DNA from: Granulosicoccus antarcticus IMCC3135
Lineage (GTDB): Bacteria > Pseudomonadota > Gammaproteobacteria > Granulosicoccales > Granulosicoccaceae
Length of the DNA: 64,000 nt
Direction of reading: 5' to 3'
Assembly (NCBI RefSeq): GCF_002215215.1
Contig: NZ_CP018632.1
Span: 1,856,501-1,920,500, forward strand
Below, in pieces: positions 37,063-46,949 of this stretch. The notes beneath the pieces were generated by a model that saw only the letters and a list, made by a program, of their open reading frames with translations, did no database searches and was not told the origin of the DNA. The number at the start of each line of letters is the position of its first letter. The first letter of the stretch is position 1. Made by a program: the position numbers and the translations under genes.

Positions 37063-37983
37063 ATGACCGCGCTCGCAAGACGTGCTTTTCAGGGCGTTGT
37101 CGATAATGCCTACCTGCTACTGATTCTTGCCCCACTGATGTGGGGTGGCAATGCCGTTGCAGGTCGACTTGCCACTCTGGATTGGCAACCGTTCACCCTG
37201 ACCAGTGCTCGGTGGTTGTGTGCTGTTATCTATCTGCTGCCATTTGCTATCGGGCCATTGAAGCGGGACTGGCCAATACTGAAGAGCAACTTGTGGTTGC
37301 TGTTCATGTTGGGTGGGTTCGGTATGGCCATGTTCAATCTGTTCATGTACTGGGCTCTGAGCTACACCACGGCAATCAACGTCAGTATCGAGCAAGCCTC
37401 GATGCCCATGCTGATCATGCTGGCCAACTTCATCTTTCTCTCGCAGCGAGTTCGATGGCTGCAGATAATGGGGTTGTTACTGACACTGTTCGGCGTACTC
37501 GTAACTGCCACAGCAGGAGAGCCGGGTCGTTTTCTGTCCGAAGGTCTCAATCGCGGCGACGCCATCATGCTGGTAGGTTGTCTCTTCTATGCTGGCTATA
37601 CTTTCGGGTTACGCTGGCGTCCTGCTATCCACTGGATGAGTTTCATGTGGGTGATATCACTCAGTGCCTTCACCATCACGATACCCTTCGCCGCCTGGGA
37701 GCTGGCCCAGGTGGGATTCACCATGCCGAGTCTTGGTGGCTGGGGCGTGTTGGTTTACGTCATTATTTTCCCGACACTCATTAGCCAGTTAGCGTTCGCG
37801 CGCGGCGTGGAATTGATTGGCGGTAATCGTGCCGGGCTATTCGTGAACCTGGTGCCTATCTTTGGTTCGATACTGGCCGTGCTGATTCTGAAAGAACAGT
37901 TTCAATGGTTTCACCTGGTTGGGCTGATTCTCGTACTGGCAGGAATCACGCTGGCCGAGAAGGCGGCGGTGAAGACGGCGTAG
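37063..37983 (+). CDS. EamA-family (DMT) transporter
   Basis: 306 residues, about ten membrane helices in two EamA repeats. The first repeat starts with LLILAPLMWGGNAVAGRLA and the second with RGDAIMLVGCLFYAGYTFGL; LVPIFGSILAVLILKEQFQW is the standard end of the second repeat. Drug/metabolite exporters of this type move amino acids or other metabolites; the substrate here is unknown. A convergent hairpin separates it from zwf. Confidence 0.87.
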   Translation: MTALARRAFQGVVDNAYLLLILAPLMWGGNAVAGRLATLDWQPFTLTSARWLCAVIYLLPFAIGPLKRDWPILKSNLWLLFMLGGFGMAMFNLFMYWALSYTTAINVSIEQASMPMLIMLANFIFLSQRVRWLQIMGLLLTLFGVLVTATAGEPGRFLSEGLNRGDAIMLVGCLFYAGYTFGLRWRPAIHWMSFMWVISLSAFTITIPFAAWELAQVGFTMPSLGGWGVLVYVIIFPTLISQLAFARGVELIGGNRAGLFVNLVPIFGSILAVLILKEQFQWFHLVGLILVLAGITLAEKAAVKTA

Positions 37984-38032
37984 ATAAAACACTTCTGATG
38001 CGTCGTTCTGAGCCCGTCTGAGACTAGGAAGA

Positions 38033-38068
38033 GGGCGTGGCACTGAAGCTTGCGTGCCGTTTACGCCC
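38033..38068. terminator. Hairpin between convergent EamA and zwf genes
   Basis: GGGCGT/ACGCCC outer and GGCAC/GTGCC inner stems with a small bulge (GTTT). It sits between two convergent genes and probably ends both transcripts. Confidence 0.55.
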
Positions 38069-38136
38069 ATCGGCCCCAATCTGCTGACCAGTTACCTGAC
38101 ATCCTTACCGATAGATGGCAGGTGCTGGCTTGTTGA

Positions 38137-39582
38137 TCAGTCTCGCCAGTTGCGCTCGAAAGGCAGGCGCCAGGCACGTGGACCAATCAGCTGGTGAATG
38201 GCATTGGGTCCCCAGGATCCCGGTGAATACCGATTCACGGGCGGTGGATTCTCGAGTAATGGCGATGATAGTTCCCACAGGCGTTCGATACCTCGCGAAG
38301 TCGTAAACAGGGTGTGATCGCCGCGCATCGCATCCAGAATAAGACGCTCATAGGCCTCCAGTACCTCGCCGACGTTCCTTGTTTCATCCATGCCGAACTG
38401 CATGCTGTGTTTGTCCAGTTTCATGCCGGGGCCGGGACGTTTGCCATAAAATGACAGTGAAGTCCGGGATGAATCGGACAGGTCGAAGGTAAGGTGATCA
38501 GGACCGTGTAATCCGACCCCCGAATCACGGGGGAACATGCTCTTGGGTGGTTCATGGAACGCAATGGAAATGATGCGCTGACCTTCAGCAAGCCGTTTAC
38601 CCGTTCGCAGGTAGAAGGGCACACCAGCCCAGCGCCAGTTGTCTATGCTGCACTTCAGGGCGATGAAGGTTTCGGTTTGTGATTCCGGATTTACCCCTTC
38701 GTGTTCGCGGTATCCGGTGTATTGGCCGCGAACGGCATGATGCGGCTGGATTGGCATCATGCTGCGAAAAACCTTGTTCTTTTCTTCGCTGATGGAGCTT
38801 GGTTCCAGGGCAACCGGTGGCTCCATGGCAACGAATGCCAGTATTTGCATAAGATGCGTGACTACCATGTCTCGAAATGCCCCAGTGGTCTCGTAGAAAC
38901 CAGCACGGCTATCCAGCCCCAGCGTCTCGGGAACATCGATCTGGATATGTTCAATGAAATTACGATTCCAGATGGGCTCAAATAGTCCGTTGGCAAAGCG
39001 GAAAGCGAGTATGTTCTGCGCGGGTTCCTTGCCCAGGAAGTGATCGATACGGAAAACCTGATCTTCTTCAAATACCTTGTGAACTTCACTGTTGAGTGCC
39101 ACCGCAGACTGGAGGTCTACTCCGAATGGTTTTTCCATGACAATTCTGGCGCGCTCGATCAACCTGGCTTCACCGAGTGTGTTGATGACGGAAAGGGCTG
39201 CCTTGGGCGGTACGCTCAGATAGTGCAATCGCCGGCACTCAACGCCAAAAGAGGCCTCGGCCTCCAGTACCGCCTTTTCAAGAGCTGCAGCTCCAGCTGA
39301 TAGCGGCACATAGGATAGCCTGGCCTTATAGGCTTCCCAGTCTTCGTTATTGACATTTCTGGATGAAAATTCCTCCAGAGACGCCAGGCACTGATTCTGG
39401 AATTCCTCGCAACTCAACTCCTCAAGTGAAACGCCGATTATCCGGCAATCCGGCAGAAAGCCTGCGCTGGACAGGTGGTACAGACCGGGTATCAGCTTGC
39501 GTTTGGCAAGGTCTCCGGTAGCTCCGAACAGAACAACAACTTGAGGGTATTTCGGCCCGACGCCGGCGGTCACTTTAGACAT
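38137..39582 (-). CDS. zwf: Glucose-6-phosphate 1-dehydrogenase
   Basis: 481 residues. The NADP site is [20 protein letters not shown] and the catalytic signature is [20 protein letters not shown]. It oxidises glucose-6-phosphate to 6-phosphogluconolactone, the entry to the pentose-phosphate and Entner-Doudoroff routes. The start at 39582 gives MSKVTAGVG; an ATG at 39615 would add 11 residues. pgl and edd are not adjacent. The gene upstream on the same strand is the RNB ribonuclease, about 75 bases away. Confidence 0.96.
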   Translation of the reverse strand: MSKVTAGVGPKYPQVVVLFGATGDLAKRKLIPGLYHLSSAGFLPDCRIIGVSLEELSCEEFQNQCLASLEEFSSRNVNNEDWEAYKARLSYVPLSAGAAALEKAVLEAEASFGVECRRLHYLSVPPKAALSVINTLGEARLIERARIVMEKPFGVDLQSAVALNSEVHKVFEEDQVFRIDHFLGKEPAQNILAFRFANGLFEPIWNRNFIEHIQIDVPETLGLDSRAGFYETTGAFRDMVVTHLMQILAFVAMEPPVALEPSSISEEKNKVFRSMMPIQPHHAVRGQYTGYREHEGVNPESQTETFIALKCSIDNWRWAGVPFYLRTGKRLAEGQRIISIAFHEPPKSMFPRDSGVGLHGPDHLTFDLSDSSRTSLSFYGKRPGPGMKLDKHSMQFGMDETRNVGEVLEAYERLILDAMRGDHTLFTTSRGIERLWELSSPLLENPPPVNRYSPGSWGPNAIHQLIGPRAWRLPFERNWRD

Positions 39583-39657
39583 GCTGTGAGGTTCTCGGTC
39601 TGAGGTGTCTTGCACCCGGTGAAGGTGGGAAGAACTGCTGCGCTGCTACGCATCCGG

Positions 39658-41247
39658 TCATGCACTGTGCATATCCAGCGGAGCTAGTTTGAAGAGGAAA
39701 CGCTTGCGCTCTTTATCGTAGTCCATGACTGTCAGCCCCACAGCCTGGGCCATCTGCCAGGCAGGCTGATTGCTCGTTTCAGGGATAGCTTCGATATCCG
39801 TCATGGTGTAGGCGGAGTTGAATTGTTCTTGTAAGTCATCCTTGTAGAGCTTTACGTCGACTGCCAGGTCATCGAGAGCCACATACAGACGGTCGCCCCG
39901 CATTCCCATGATGGTGCCGCTATGAAGAGGGGGCTCGGGTAGCGCCAGCTCTCGTGAGAAAACGCTGAACAACGCAGCAAATTCAATCACCTTTTCAAGC
40001 TTGCGTTGGCGTTGACGGGAGCTATTGGCGACCTGGATGACCTGCTCTCGCAGTGTTTCATCCGACCCATCCTCAAAACTATGCCCACCGAGTGCTTCAA
40101 GCAGTTCCTTGTGAGTGAAAATACCCACTACCTCACGCATGGGAGAGGAAAAGCGGGCATAGCTGGCGGCTCTGAGTGCGTGATGTTCGCCAGCTTCCGG
40201 TGTGAAAACCGAGGCCCGCTGCGCTTGCATGATCTGGCGCTGCACGGCCATGACTCGGCGTGCGTGCTGTTCGCCAGTGGGTAGACTTTCCACGTAATCT
40301 GCCAGTGATTGATCGGGAAGCCAGCGCCATGGGACCGGGTTCGGTTGTAGCTCGGCAAATGAATCCAGGGTGTCGCGTAGTTCGCTCAGGCTCTTGCGTA
40401 GTGGGGCGTCATGAACTCGGAAAACGGTTTGAATGGCATCGTTGACGCCACTCATTGCCAGTAGCATTTCGGCACCCTGCATATTGCACATCAGGCTGAT
40501 CTGCTCGTTGTAACGTTCGGTCTGATACCGGGAGCGTTGCGCGGCAGCGAATTGTGGCGGTTCACCGTCCACAGTAATATGGCTTTCCACCCGGTTGAAG
40601 CGTACGACACCTCGCTGGATGGCCGCTTTGATAAGTATGTTGCCCAGCTCCCTGAGCAACAATAGAGAATCGTCATAGGGACGCACGGCGATGGGCGCAT
40701 CGTCCAGCCAGGCTTGCACACCGGCGTAACTGAGTTTGGCCTGACTATGAATTTTTGCCCGAACAACACAGGTGCGAGTCACGGCTCCCTGCTCGTTGAC
40801 AATCATGTCAAAGACCAGTGCACGTCGATCCACTAGCGGGTTGAGAGATACGAGACCCTCCGAGAGCTCAACCGGTAGCATGGGCACCGCCAGTATCGGT
40901 GTGTAATAGGTGGTGCCACGTGCCAGCGCCTCGTCAAACAAGGCGGATCCTGCGCGTACGTAATACGCGGCATCAGCCAGAGCATAACGGACGCGATAAC
41001 CTGCGGCCTCGTGACGCTCTATCAGCAAGGCCTGGTCCAGATCCCTTGAGTCGGGGTTGTCGATCGTGACAAAGGCCAGTTGTGTGTAATCAGTCAGCGA
41101 TGGATCATCAATGCCCGGATTTGACAGCCAGTGCTGAGTCTCGGCAATACTTTCCGGGCTGTGGGTGGTATCAATTTCCAGGGACTGCAGTGCTTCGGCC
41201 ACAACATCGGTGGGTGAGGGAATCAGGGTGTTGTTATCCATGGCCAT
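39658..41247 (-). CDS. RNB-domain (RNase II-like) ribonuclease
   Basis: 529 residues. The catalytic RNB domain starts early, with FVTIDNPDSRDLDQALLIE (Asp cluster for Mg) and YALADAAYYVRAGSALFDEA, and has LPVELSEGLVSLNP and RRALVFDMIVN. The two N-terminal cold-shock domains of E. coli RNase II are absent and the protein is about 115 residues shorter. This resembles the short RNB ribonucleases of other bacteria. It should degrade single-stranded RNA 3' to 5'. It follows the PLD-like gene after 13 bases. Confidence 0.86.
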   Translation of the reverse strand: MAMDNNTLIPSPTDVVAEALQSLEIDTTHSPESIAETQHWLSNPGIDDPSLTDYTQLAFVTIDNPDSRDLDQALLIERHEAAGYRVRYALADAAYYVRAGSALFDEALARGTTYYTPILAVPMLPVELSEGLVSLNPLVDRRALVFDMIVNEQGAVTRTCVVRAKIHSQAKLSYAGVQAWLDDAPIAVRPYDDSLLLLRELGNILIKAAIQRGVVRFNRVESHITVDGEPPQFAAAQRSRYQTERYNEQISLMCNMQGAEMLLAMSGVNDAIQTVFRVHDAPLRKSLSELRDTLDSFAELQPNPVPWRWLPDQSLADYVESLPTGEQHARRVMAVQRQIMQAQRASVFTPEAGEHHALRAASYARFSSPMREVVGIFTHKELLEALGGHSFEDGSDETLREQVIQVANSSRQRQRKLEKVIEFAALFSVFSRELALPEPPLHSGTIMGMRGDRLYVALDDLAVDVKLYKDDLQEQFNSAYTMTDIEAIPETSNQPAWQMAQAVGLTVMDYDKERKRFLFKLAPLDMHSA

Positions 41248-41260
41248 TGCGTACTTGTTC

Positions 41261-41794
41261 TCAGCGATATAGTTCAATGATCGGGTCGGGGCAGTATTCG
41301 CGGCGTTGGCAATTGTGGCAATGCTCACCCAGATAGAGTTCGTCAATCCAATGCATCAGCTGGTTGAGGTGCGCCTCATCGTCGAAAACGAAACCTGCTT
41401 CGAAATTTCGTCTGTCAGCATGTTTGGCTCCCAGGCCAGCCCCCGTGAGGTTGGCTGAACCCACAAAGGCCTTGACGCCGTCAATGACAATGGCCTTGGT
41501 GTGGACGCGCGGACAAAGAATGCGTTCAAACAGTTCGCTGTTGATCAGAGGGCCAAAACGATCAAAGTCCTTGCGAAAACGCGGTCCGGGCTCTTTGGCA
41601 TGGATGAGTCGAACGGCAACGCCGGATTCCACCAGATTGCTGAGAACTTCCAGCAGTGGTTGAAAGCGGTTGTTGTGTTCAACGTGTAAATCCTTGATGT
41701 CTGCCGTGACGATCCACAGGAACCTTTGAGCCATGGGCAGGTCTGTTTGAACGAATTCGGTGTAGATATCTCGGTTGAGCAGTAACTGGTGCAT
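41261..41794 (-). CDS. Phospholipase D-like protein with one HKD motif
   Basis: 177 residues. A single HKD motif is present (RVHTKAIVIDGVKAFVGSAN), so activity would need a dimer, as in Nuc/BfiI-type nucleases. The C-terminus carries three cysteines and a histidine (HCHNCQRREYC), a possible small zinc site. There is no signal peptide, so it probably acts in the cytoplasm. It lies just upstream of the RNB ribonuclease in the same direction, which suggests a shared nucleic-acid role; a nuclease is more likely than a lipase, but unproven. Confidence 0.78.
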   Translation of the reverse strand: MHQLLLNRDIYTEFVQTDLPMAQRFLWIVTADIKDLHVEHNNRFQPLLEVLSNLVESGVAVRLIHAKEPGPRFRKDFDRFGPLINSELFERILCPRVHTKAIVIDGVKAFVGSANLTGAGLGAKHADRRNFEAGFVFDDEAHLNQLMHWIDELYLGEHCHNCQRREYCPDPIIELYR

Positions 41795-41880
41795 AGGTAT
41801 GAGTGTAGTTCTGCATCAAAAAATCTGCTGGAGCGGAGTACGCTACAATCGCCCGCAGGACAAATTAACGGAATCGATTC

Positions 41881-42330
41881 ATGCGCGCTTTATTTTTAGG
41901 TCTGGTTACACTTCTATCTGTTCAGGTTGCGGTTGCGCAAGATGGCGTTATCAGTGTTGAAAGCCCCTTTGATGTCTCCACCACCCTGGACAAGCTTACA
42001 ACAGTGCTTGAAAGCAAGGGTATGACTGTTTTTGCTCGCATCGATCACTCTGCCAATGCTCAAAAGGCGGATCTGGAACTGCGACCGACTCAGGTGTTGA
42101 TCTTCGGTAATCCCAAGATCGGTACACCCTTGATGAATTGTGCACAGAGCATGGCTCTGGACTTGCCACAGAAAATGCTGGCTTGGCAGGATGAGGCGGG
42201 TAATACACATCTTGGCTGGAACGATCCTGCCTACCTGCAGGCGCGCCACAACATCGAAGGCTGCGATGAGGTTCTGCAGAAGGTAGGTAATGCTCTGGGC
42301 AGTTTTGCCAAGGCTGCTACTAGCGAGTGA
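41881..42330 (+). CDS. DUF302 protein, exported
   Basis: 149 residues with a signal peptide ending near VAVAQD. The DUF302 fold is recognisable: SPFDVSTTLDKLTTVLESKGMT, then RPTQVLIFGNPKIGTPLM and LPQKMLAWQDEAGNTHLGWNDP. Function of the family is unknown; some members may bind small molecules in the periplasm. The stop overlaps the GTG start of lptE by four bases, so it is probably co-translated with lptE. Confidence 0.85.
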   Translation: MRALFLGLVTLLSVQVAVAQDGVISVESPFDVSTTLDKLTTVLESKGMTVFARIDHSANAQKADLELRPTQVLIFGNPKIGTPLMNCAQSMALDLPQKMLAWQDEAGNTHLGWNDPAYLQARHNIEGCDEVLQKVGNALGSFAKAATSE

Positions 42331-42890
42331 AACGCACGGCCAATCGTTCCTGCCTCATTGTTGCCAGCTTCATACTGGCTTCAATGCTTGCCAGTTGTGG
42401 CTTTCACCCGCGCGGCAGTGTCACTCGACTGACAGACTTGGGAAGCATCTATGTCGATGCTTCTCGTGATCTCAGTATTGCAGCGTCGGTAGAAGAGGCG
42501 CTCATTGACGCCGCTTTCGAGCTGGCACGTAATCGTGATGAGGCTGACATTCTGTTGCGTTTGACGGATGAAAAGCAGGCCGAACGCGTTGTATCTGTCA
42601 ATAGCACCGGGCGAGTCAGCGAGCTTGAGCTGAGTCATACCGTCAATATGCTGATTGCAGAGTCCGTGGATGGCGATGCGCCTGTTTATCCCGAGAACCA
42701 GAACTTCAACCGGGTCGAGGTGACGCGTGAGTACACCTATGACCAGACAGGCGTTTTGGGAAAGGAGAACGAGGCTAGAATTCTTCGTGCAGAGATGAAA
42801 GAAGAGCTTGTGAGGCAGATTATTCTCAGGACCATCGCAAGTCTGGCGCCGTCAGTATCCGCGCTGAGTGTCGACAACCCCGTCCGGTAG
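42327..42890 (+). CDS. lptE: LPS-assembly lipoprotein LptE
   Basis: 187 residues. The lipobox LASCGFHPRG, with the lipidated Cys at residue 24, matches the LptE signature (CGFxLRG-like). LptE plugs LptD and helps place LPS in the outer membrane. The start is a GTG overlapping the DUF302 stop. In most gammaproteobacteria lptE sits between leuS and holA; here it is about 5.4 kb away and holA is absent from the window. The 3' end overlaps the convergent GhrA-like gene by 39 bases. Confidence 0.87.
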   Translation: MKRTANRSCLIVASFILASMLASCGFHPRGSVTRLTDLGSIYVDASRDLSIAASVEEALIDAAFELARNRDEADILLRLTDEKQAERVVSVNSTGRVSELELSHTVNMLIAESVDGDAPVYPENQNFNRVEVTREYTYDQTGVLGKENEARILRAEMKEELVRQIILRTIASLAPSVSALSVDNPVR

Positions 42891-43793
42891 TTCGCCACGT
42901 TCGATTGTCCGGATACTCTCGATAACCTGGTCTACAGATTCATCGACAAGGCTTTGGGCGGCGACGTGAGGGGTGATGATGATGTCATTGTGATGCCAGA
43001 AGGGGTGTTCCTCGGGTAGAGGTTCCAGGCTGAAAACATCCAGAAGGGCACCGCTGAGTCGCCCGCTTTCCAGCGCATCAAGCAGATCTTGTTCCACCAG
43101 ATGAGCTCCGCGGCCCGGATTGATCAGGAAAGCCCCTTGCGGTAACTGATCAAACAGGCCGGCATTGAGAATACCGGTAGTGGCATCAGTCAGAGGCAGC
43201 AGGCATATCAGTACATCGCTGGAGTTGAGAAAATCCCCTAGCGCCTGCTCACCGTTAACACAGCGGACTTTTTCGTTAATGCGAGCCGAGCGGCTCCAGC
43301 AGGTAACCGGATAGTTGTTGAGAGCCATTCTCTCTGCAACTTGCAGTCCCAGCGCGCCAGCTCCGAGAATGCCAATACGAACGTGTGCCGCAGAGATAGC
43401 TTTGATGTCATCCTGAGCCCAGTGTTTCTGGCGTTGAGCGCTACGTAAAAGCCCCATCTGACGCTGGAAATGCAACACACCATAAAGTGCGTATTCGGCC
43501 ATTTGCTGAGCCATGCCCGCATCGCGCAAACGAACGATTGTTGCCTGAGAGGGTAGGCCGGTATGCAGCAGAAGGTGGTCGACACCAGCGGAGAAGGCGT
43601 AGACGGTCTGTAAGCGAGGAGTGTTATCGAAAAAATCCACCGGCGGCATCCACACAATAGCGGCCGTTATGTCACTTGGATCTGCTTCTGTACGTTCGCA
43701 AGACCAGTCGATGATTACATGGTCGGGCAGGCGATGTCGAAAAGTCTGTAATAACTGACCATCATCGCCTTCGCAATAGAAGAGAATACTCAT
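42852..43793 (-). CDS. ghrA: D-2-hydroxyacid dehydrogenase, glyoxylate/hydroxypyruvate reductase A-like
   Basis: 313 residues. The NAD(P)-binding loop is IGILGAGALGLQVAERM; the catalytic triad is suggested by LINPGRGAHLVEQDLLDAL (Arg), DVFSLEPLPEEHPFW (Glu) and IIITPHVAAQS (His). GhrA enzymes reduce glyoxylate and hydroxypyruvate with NADPH. The YAFSAGVDHLL segment also fits GhrA. It lies convergent to lptE. Confidence 0.86.
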   Translation of the reverse strand: MSILFYCEGDDGQLLQTFRHRLPDHVIIDWSCERTEADPSDITAAIVWMPPVDFFDNTPRLQTVYAFSAGVDHLLLHTGLPSQATIVRLRDAGMAQQMAEYALYGVLHFQRQMGLLRSAQRQKHWAQDDIKAISAAHVRIGILGAGALGLQVAERMALNNYPVTCWSRSARINEKVRCVNGEQALGDFLNSSDVLICLLPLTDATTGILNAGLFDQLPQGAFLINPGRGAHLVEQDLLDALESGRLSGALLDVFSLEPLPEEHPFWHHNDIIITPHVAAQSLVDESVDQVIESIRTIERGELPDGVVDTQRGY

Positions 43794-43819
43794 GGCGTTT
43801 CAGACGTGTGGGTGGGCCA

Positions 43820-44317
43820 CTAAAGAGGTACAGGTTCAACCACGGCAAAGCGACGATCCGTGTAGAGCAAAGGTTCGCCACTGGTGGTCCGGACGTCCAC
43901 GACTTCACCAAAGAAGACTCGGTGAGATCCTTTAACCAGGGTGGAGTCCACCTTGCAATCCAATGCTACCAGCGCGTTGGTAAGAATCGGTGCACCGGTG
44001 CTCAGTGTTGTCCAGATGCCTGAGTCAAAACGGGATTGCTCGGGTTGGTCTCCGAGGCCCGCAAACACGGTGGCAAGTTCCATACAATGACTGGGCAGAA
44101 TGTTGACGGCAAAGCGACCGCTTTGTTCTGCCAGTGCGCAGAAAGGATTGTCCAGATTGACACACACCAGAAGCAGAGCTGGGTCTGCACATACCGAACA
44201 CATGGAGCTGACCGTCAGGCCAGCCTCCATGTCTTCGTATGCGGTAGTTACCACGGACACCCCGTTTGCTGCTTGCGAGAGTGCCGAGGTAAATGCCGAG
44301 GCAGTAATGCTCGGCAT
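43820..44317 (-). CDS. Flavin reductase family protein
   Basis: 165 residues from the ATG at 44317 (an ATG at 44359 would overlap gltA). NGVSVVTTAYEDMEAGLTVSSMCSV, NLDNPFCALAEQSGRFAVNIL and GSHRVFFGEVVDV are typical of the HpaC/RutF-type flavin reductases, which supply reduced FMN or FAD to a monooxygenase. No monooxygenase is nearby; the pyrimidine genes about 25 kb away use the reductive, not the Rut, pathway. It follows gltA in the same direction. Confidence 0.83.
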   Translation of the reverse strand: MPSITASAFTSALSQAANGVSVVTTAYEDMEAGLTVSSMCSVCADPALLLVCVNLDNPFCALAEQSGRFAVNILPSHCMELATVFAGLGDQPEQSRFDSGIWTTLSTGAPILTNALVALDCKVDSTLVKGSHRVFFGEVVDVRTTSGEPLLYTDRRFAVVEPVPL

Positions 44318-44324
44318 GTCTACT

Positions 44325-45611
44325 TTATCTACCACTAGGGTAGTCGCGCTGAGCTGCACCAGTGTAGACCTGGCGAGGACGACCGATCCTGAATTCCGGA
44401 TCTTCGTGCATTTCCATCCAATGGGAAATCCAACCGACAGTTCGTGACATGGCGAACATGACAGTGAACATGTTCATCGGAATGTCCAGAGCACGCAGAA
44501 TGATTCCGGAGTAGAAATCGACGTTTGGATACAGTTTGCGTTCGATGAAGTATTCGTCTTCCAGCGTGGCACGTTCCAGTTCCATAGCCAGTTCGAACAG
44601 AGGTTGATCACCACCCAGTTCTTTCAACAGGTCGTAACACATCTTCTGGATAAGTCTGGCGCGTGGGTCAAAATTCTTGTAGACACGGTGACCGAAGCCC
44701 ATGAGGCGGAACGGGTCATTCTTGTCCTTGGCGCGGGCAATAACCTGTTCGATAGTCTCACCTGAGTAGAGGATACGATCAAGCATATTGATCACCGCCT
44801 CGTTTGCACCACCGTGTGCAGGTCCCCATAGGCATGCAACGCCTGATGCAATAGAAGCAAAAGGGTTCGCACCTGAGCTGCCGGAGAGTCTGACTGTGGA
44901 AGTACTGGCATTCTGTTCGTGATCTGCATGCAGGATCATGATCAGTTCAATGGCTTTGACAGCCACTGGGTTGAGTGTGAAGTCTTCTGCGGGTACCGCA
45001 AACATCATGCGAGTGAAGTTTTCGACATATCCCAGGTTGTTGTCCGGGTACATGAATGGCATGCCGCGGTGATGCTTGTAGCAATAAGAGGCTATCGTAG
45101 GCATCTTGGCGATCAATCGCTGTGCAGAGATCTCCCGGTGCTCAGGATTGTTGATATCCAGTGAGTCATGGTAGAAGGATGACATGGCGCCAACCGTACC
45201 TACCAACATGGCCATGGGGTGCGCATCGTAGCGAAAACCATCAATGAAATCCCTGATGTTTTCGTGCACCATCGTGTGTTGCGAGATGATGTGGTTAAAG
45301 GATTCACCCTGTTCCTTGTTGGGCAATTCTCCATACATCAGCAGGTAGCACACTTCCAGGTAGGTGCTGTGCTCAGCCAGTTGTTCAATCGGATAACCCC
45401 TGTACAGCAGGATTCCCTCGTCACCGTCGATGAAAGTGATGGCACTTTTACAGCTGGCGGTAGTCGCGAAGCCAGGGTCATAGGTGAAAATTCCTGTGTC
45501 CCTGTAAAGACCGCGCACATCCGCCACGTCGGGCCCATGCGTCGGGCTGATTCGAGGCAATACAGATTCTTTACCGTCATCTGTCGTGATGGTTATGGTG
45601 CGTTCAGTCAT
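44325..45611 (-). CDS. gltA: Citrate synthase
   Basis: 428 residues, the hexameric NADH-sensitive type of Gram-negative bacteria. Active-site segments: [17 protein letters not shown] (first His), [11 protein letters not shown] (second His) and [15 protein letters not shown] with the Arg/His set. GGAGAC is eight bases before the ATG. It condenses oxaloacetate and acetyl-CoA in the TCA cycle. In the 246-base region before the gene a TATAAT-like -10 is present on the minus strand (45668-45673) without a good -35. Confidence 0.97.
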   Translation of the reverse strand: MTERTITITTDDGKESVLPRISPTHGPDVADVRGLYRDTGIFTYDPGFATTASCKSAITFIDGDEGILLYRGYPIEQLAEHSTYLEVCYLLMYGELPNKEQGESFNHIISQHTMVHENIRDFIDGFRYDAHPMAMLVGTVGAMSSFYHDSLDINNPEHREISAQRLIAKMPTIASYCYKHHRGMPFMYPDNNLGYVENFTRMMFAVPAEDFTLNPVAVKAIELIMILHADHEQNASTSTVRLSGSSGANPFASIASGVACLWGPAHGGANEAVINMLDRILYSGETIEQVIARAKDKNDPFRLMGFGHRVYKNFDPRARLIQKMCYDLLKELGGDQPLFELAMELERATLEDEYFIERKLYPNVDFYSGIILRALDIPMNMFTVMFAMSRTVGWISHWMEMHEDPEFRIGRPRQVYTGAAQRDYPSGR

Positions 45612-45857
45612 TTAATATGTCTCCAACGTGATTACGTTGATTATATGTTTAAAGTGTCGCGCGCTAGATTATAGAAACTATTGAATCCCTATTCTTGCCT
45701 ATCAGCTACATCGGTAATCAGGTAACACCACTGGAGTCACAGGGGGTTAGATCGCCGTAAAATCGGGTTCAATCCGGGATTGATGAACCGCGCTATGGCC
45801 GCCTGATTGTCGTCAGTCTACGATGATTGGTCCAGACAACTGGCAACATGATACTCC

Positions 45858-46745
45858 TTAACGATGCATGACAATCAGTATTGAGCCCGCTACGGCAAAC
45901 GCTGCACCAATCCACGCACCAAAGGCTGGTCGCTCGCGCGACACCAACCAGATTATTGGTACAAGCATAACGGGTGTTGTGGATGACAGTGCTGCGCTGA
46001 GGCCAATGGATCCTTGCGAAAAGGCATATAGCAACAAGGTCATGCCTAGCGCCATGCCGAGAAAGCCACTCATGAACATACGGCCAATGAGGTTTTTGTT
46101 GAGTGTCTGTTTACTTTTTGTTTGTGCGGGAAAAAGGCCTCTGGCCGCATAAAGGGCAATAAGTGCTGCGCCAATGCGAATGGTGGCAACAGATAGTGGA
46201 TCTGCGCCATGAGATAGGGCTGGTGCAACCATCAGTGAGCCAATGGACTGGCACAGGGCGGCCAGTAGTCCGATGCCAATTCCTGTCAGCAAATGGCCCT
46301 GGACCTCTTCCCAGATATGGATCTGGTTAGCTCGCTTGCCATAAACGATGGCAATGAAAACACCGATTGCGACCAGTCCACAGCCGATCAGGGCTACGGC
46401 GTGCAGCTGCTCATCAAAGATCAGCCAGGATAGACCGACGGTCATCGGGGCATTGGTGGCAAACAGAATGCCGGTGCGTCTTGGTCCCAATCGGCTCATA
46501 GTCACGAACAGGGCGGTATCACCAATGAAGACACCGAAAAAGCCGGATAGCATCAAGAGTGGCAAGTCGTTTGCCGCTACAGCAGTTGATCCGGTGACTA
46601 GTACAACGCAAAGTAACAGTCCGAAGACCATCAGCATGCGTATCCGGGTGAAGGCAATACCGCCCATTTGACGCGCGGCGGAGGCGGCAAAAACTCCGCC
46701 CATTGCCCAGCACAAGGCGGCGCCCAAGGCAGCTATTTCGGCCAT
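45858..46745 (-). CDS. DMT-family (EamA) transporter
   Basis: 295 residues, about ten membrane helices in two halves. ALGAALCWAMGGVFAASAARQ opens the first half; SMSRLGP-like and FATNAPMTVGLSWLIFDEQ close it; ALSSTTPVMLVPIIWLVSRERP ends the second. Exporter of unknown metabolite. It is transcribed divergently from aapJ with a 204-base gap. Confidence 0.85.
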   Translation of the reverse strand: MAEIAALGAALCWAMGGVFAASAARQMGGIAFTRIRMLMVFGLLLCVVLVTGSTAVAANDLPLLMLSGFFGVFIGDTALFVTMSRLGPRRTGILFATNAPMTVGLSWLIFDEQLHAVALIGCGLVAIGVFIAIVYGKRANQIHIWEEVQGHLLTGIGIGLLAALCQSIGSLMVAPALSHGADPLSVATIRIGAALIALYAARGLFPAQTKSKQTLNKNLIGRMFMSGFLGMALGMTLLLYAFSQGSIGLSAALSSTTPVMLVPIIWLVSRERPAFGAWIGAAFAVAGSILIVMHR

Positions 46746-46874
46746 TTATATAAAACTATCAAAGTCGGGAAGCACGTCATCTTGCCAGAAGTTCAAAATA
46801 GCCTGTCGTAATCAGGTAGAAGTGCGCGATGTGTTAACTTTCATCACATAACCAAAATGGAAAAACACCTGTGC

Positions 46875-46901
46875 TTCAACACGTGGAATAATTGTGTTGA
46901 A
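46875..46901. promoter_or_regulatory. Inverted repeat in the aapJ promoter region
   Basis: TTCAACAC and GTGTTGAA form a perfect eight-base inverted repeat with an 11-base spacer, about 50 bases before aapJ. A TATACT -10-like element lies just downstream (46913-46918), so a bound protein would overlap the -35 area. Binding partner unknown. Confidence 0.45.
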
Positions 46902-46949
46902 CTGCAGCATCCTATACTTTTAGTTAACTTCTTTTCATCGGAGTAATAA

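Noticed and set aside
43820-44317. RutF of an oxidative Rut pyrimidine pathway
   Set aside because: The flavin reductase resembles RutF only at family level, is about 25 kb from the pyrimidine genes, and no RutA-type monooxygenase is present.
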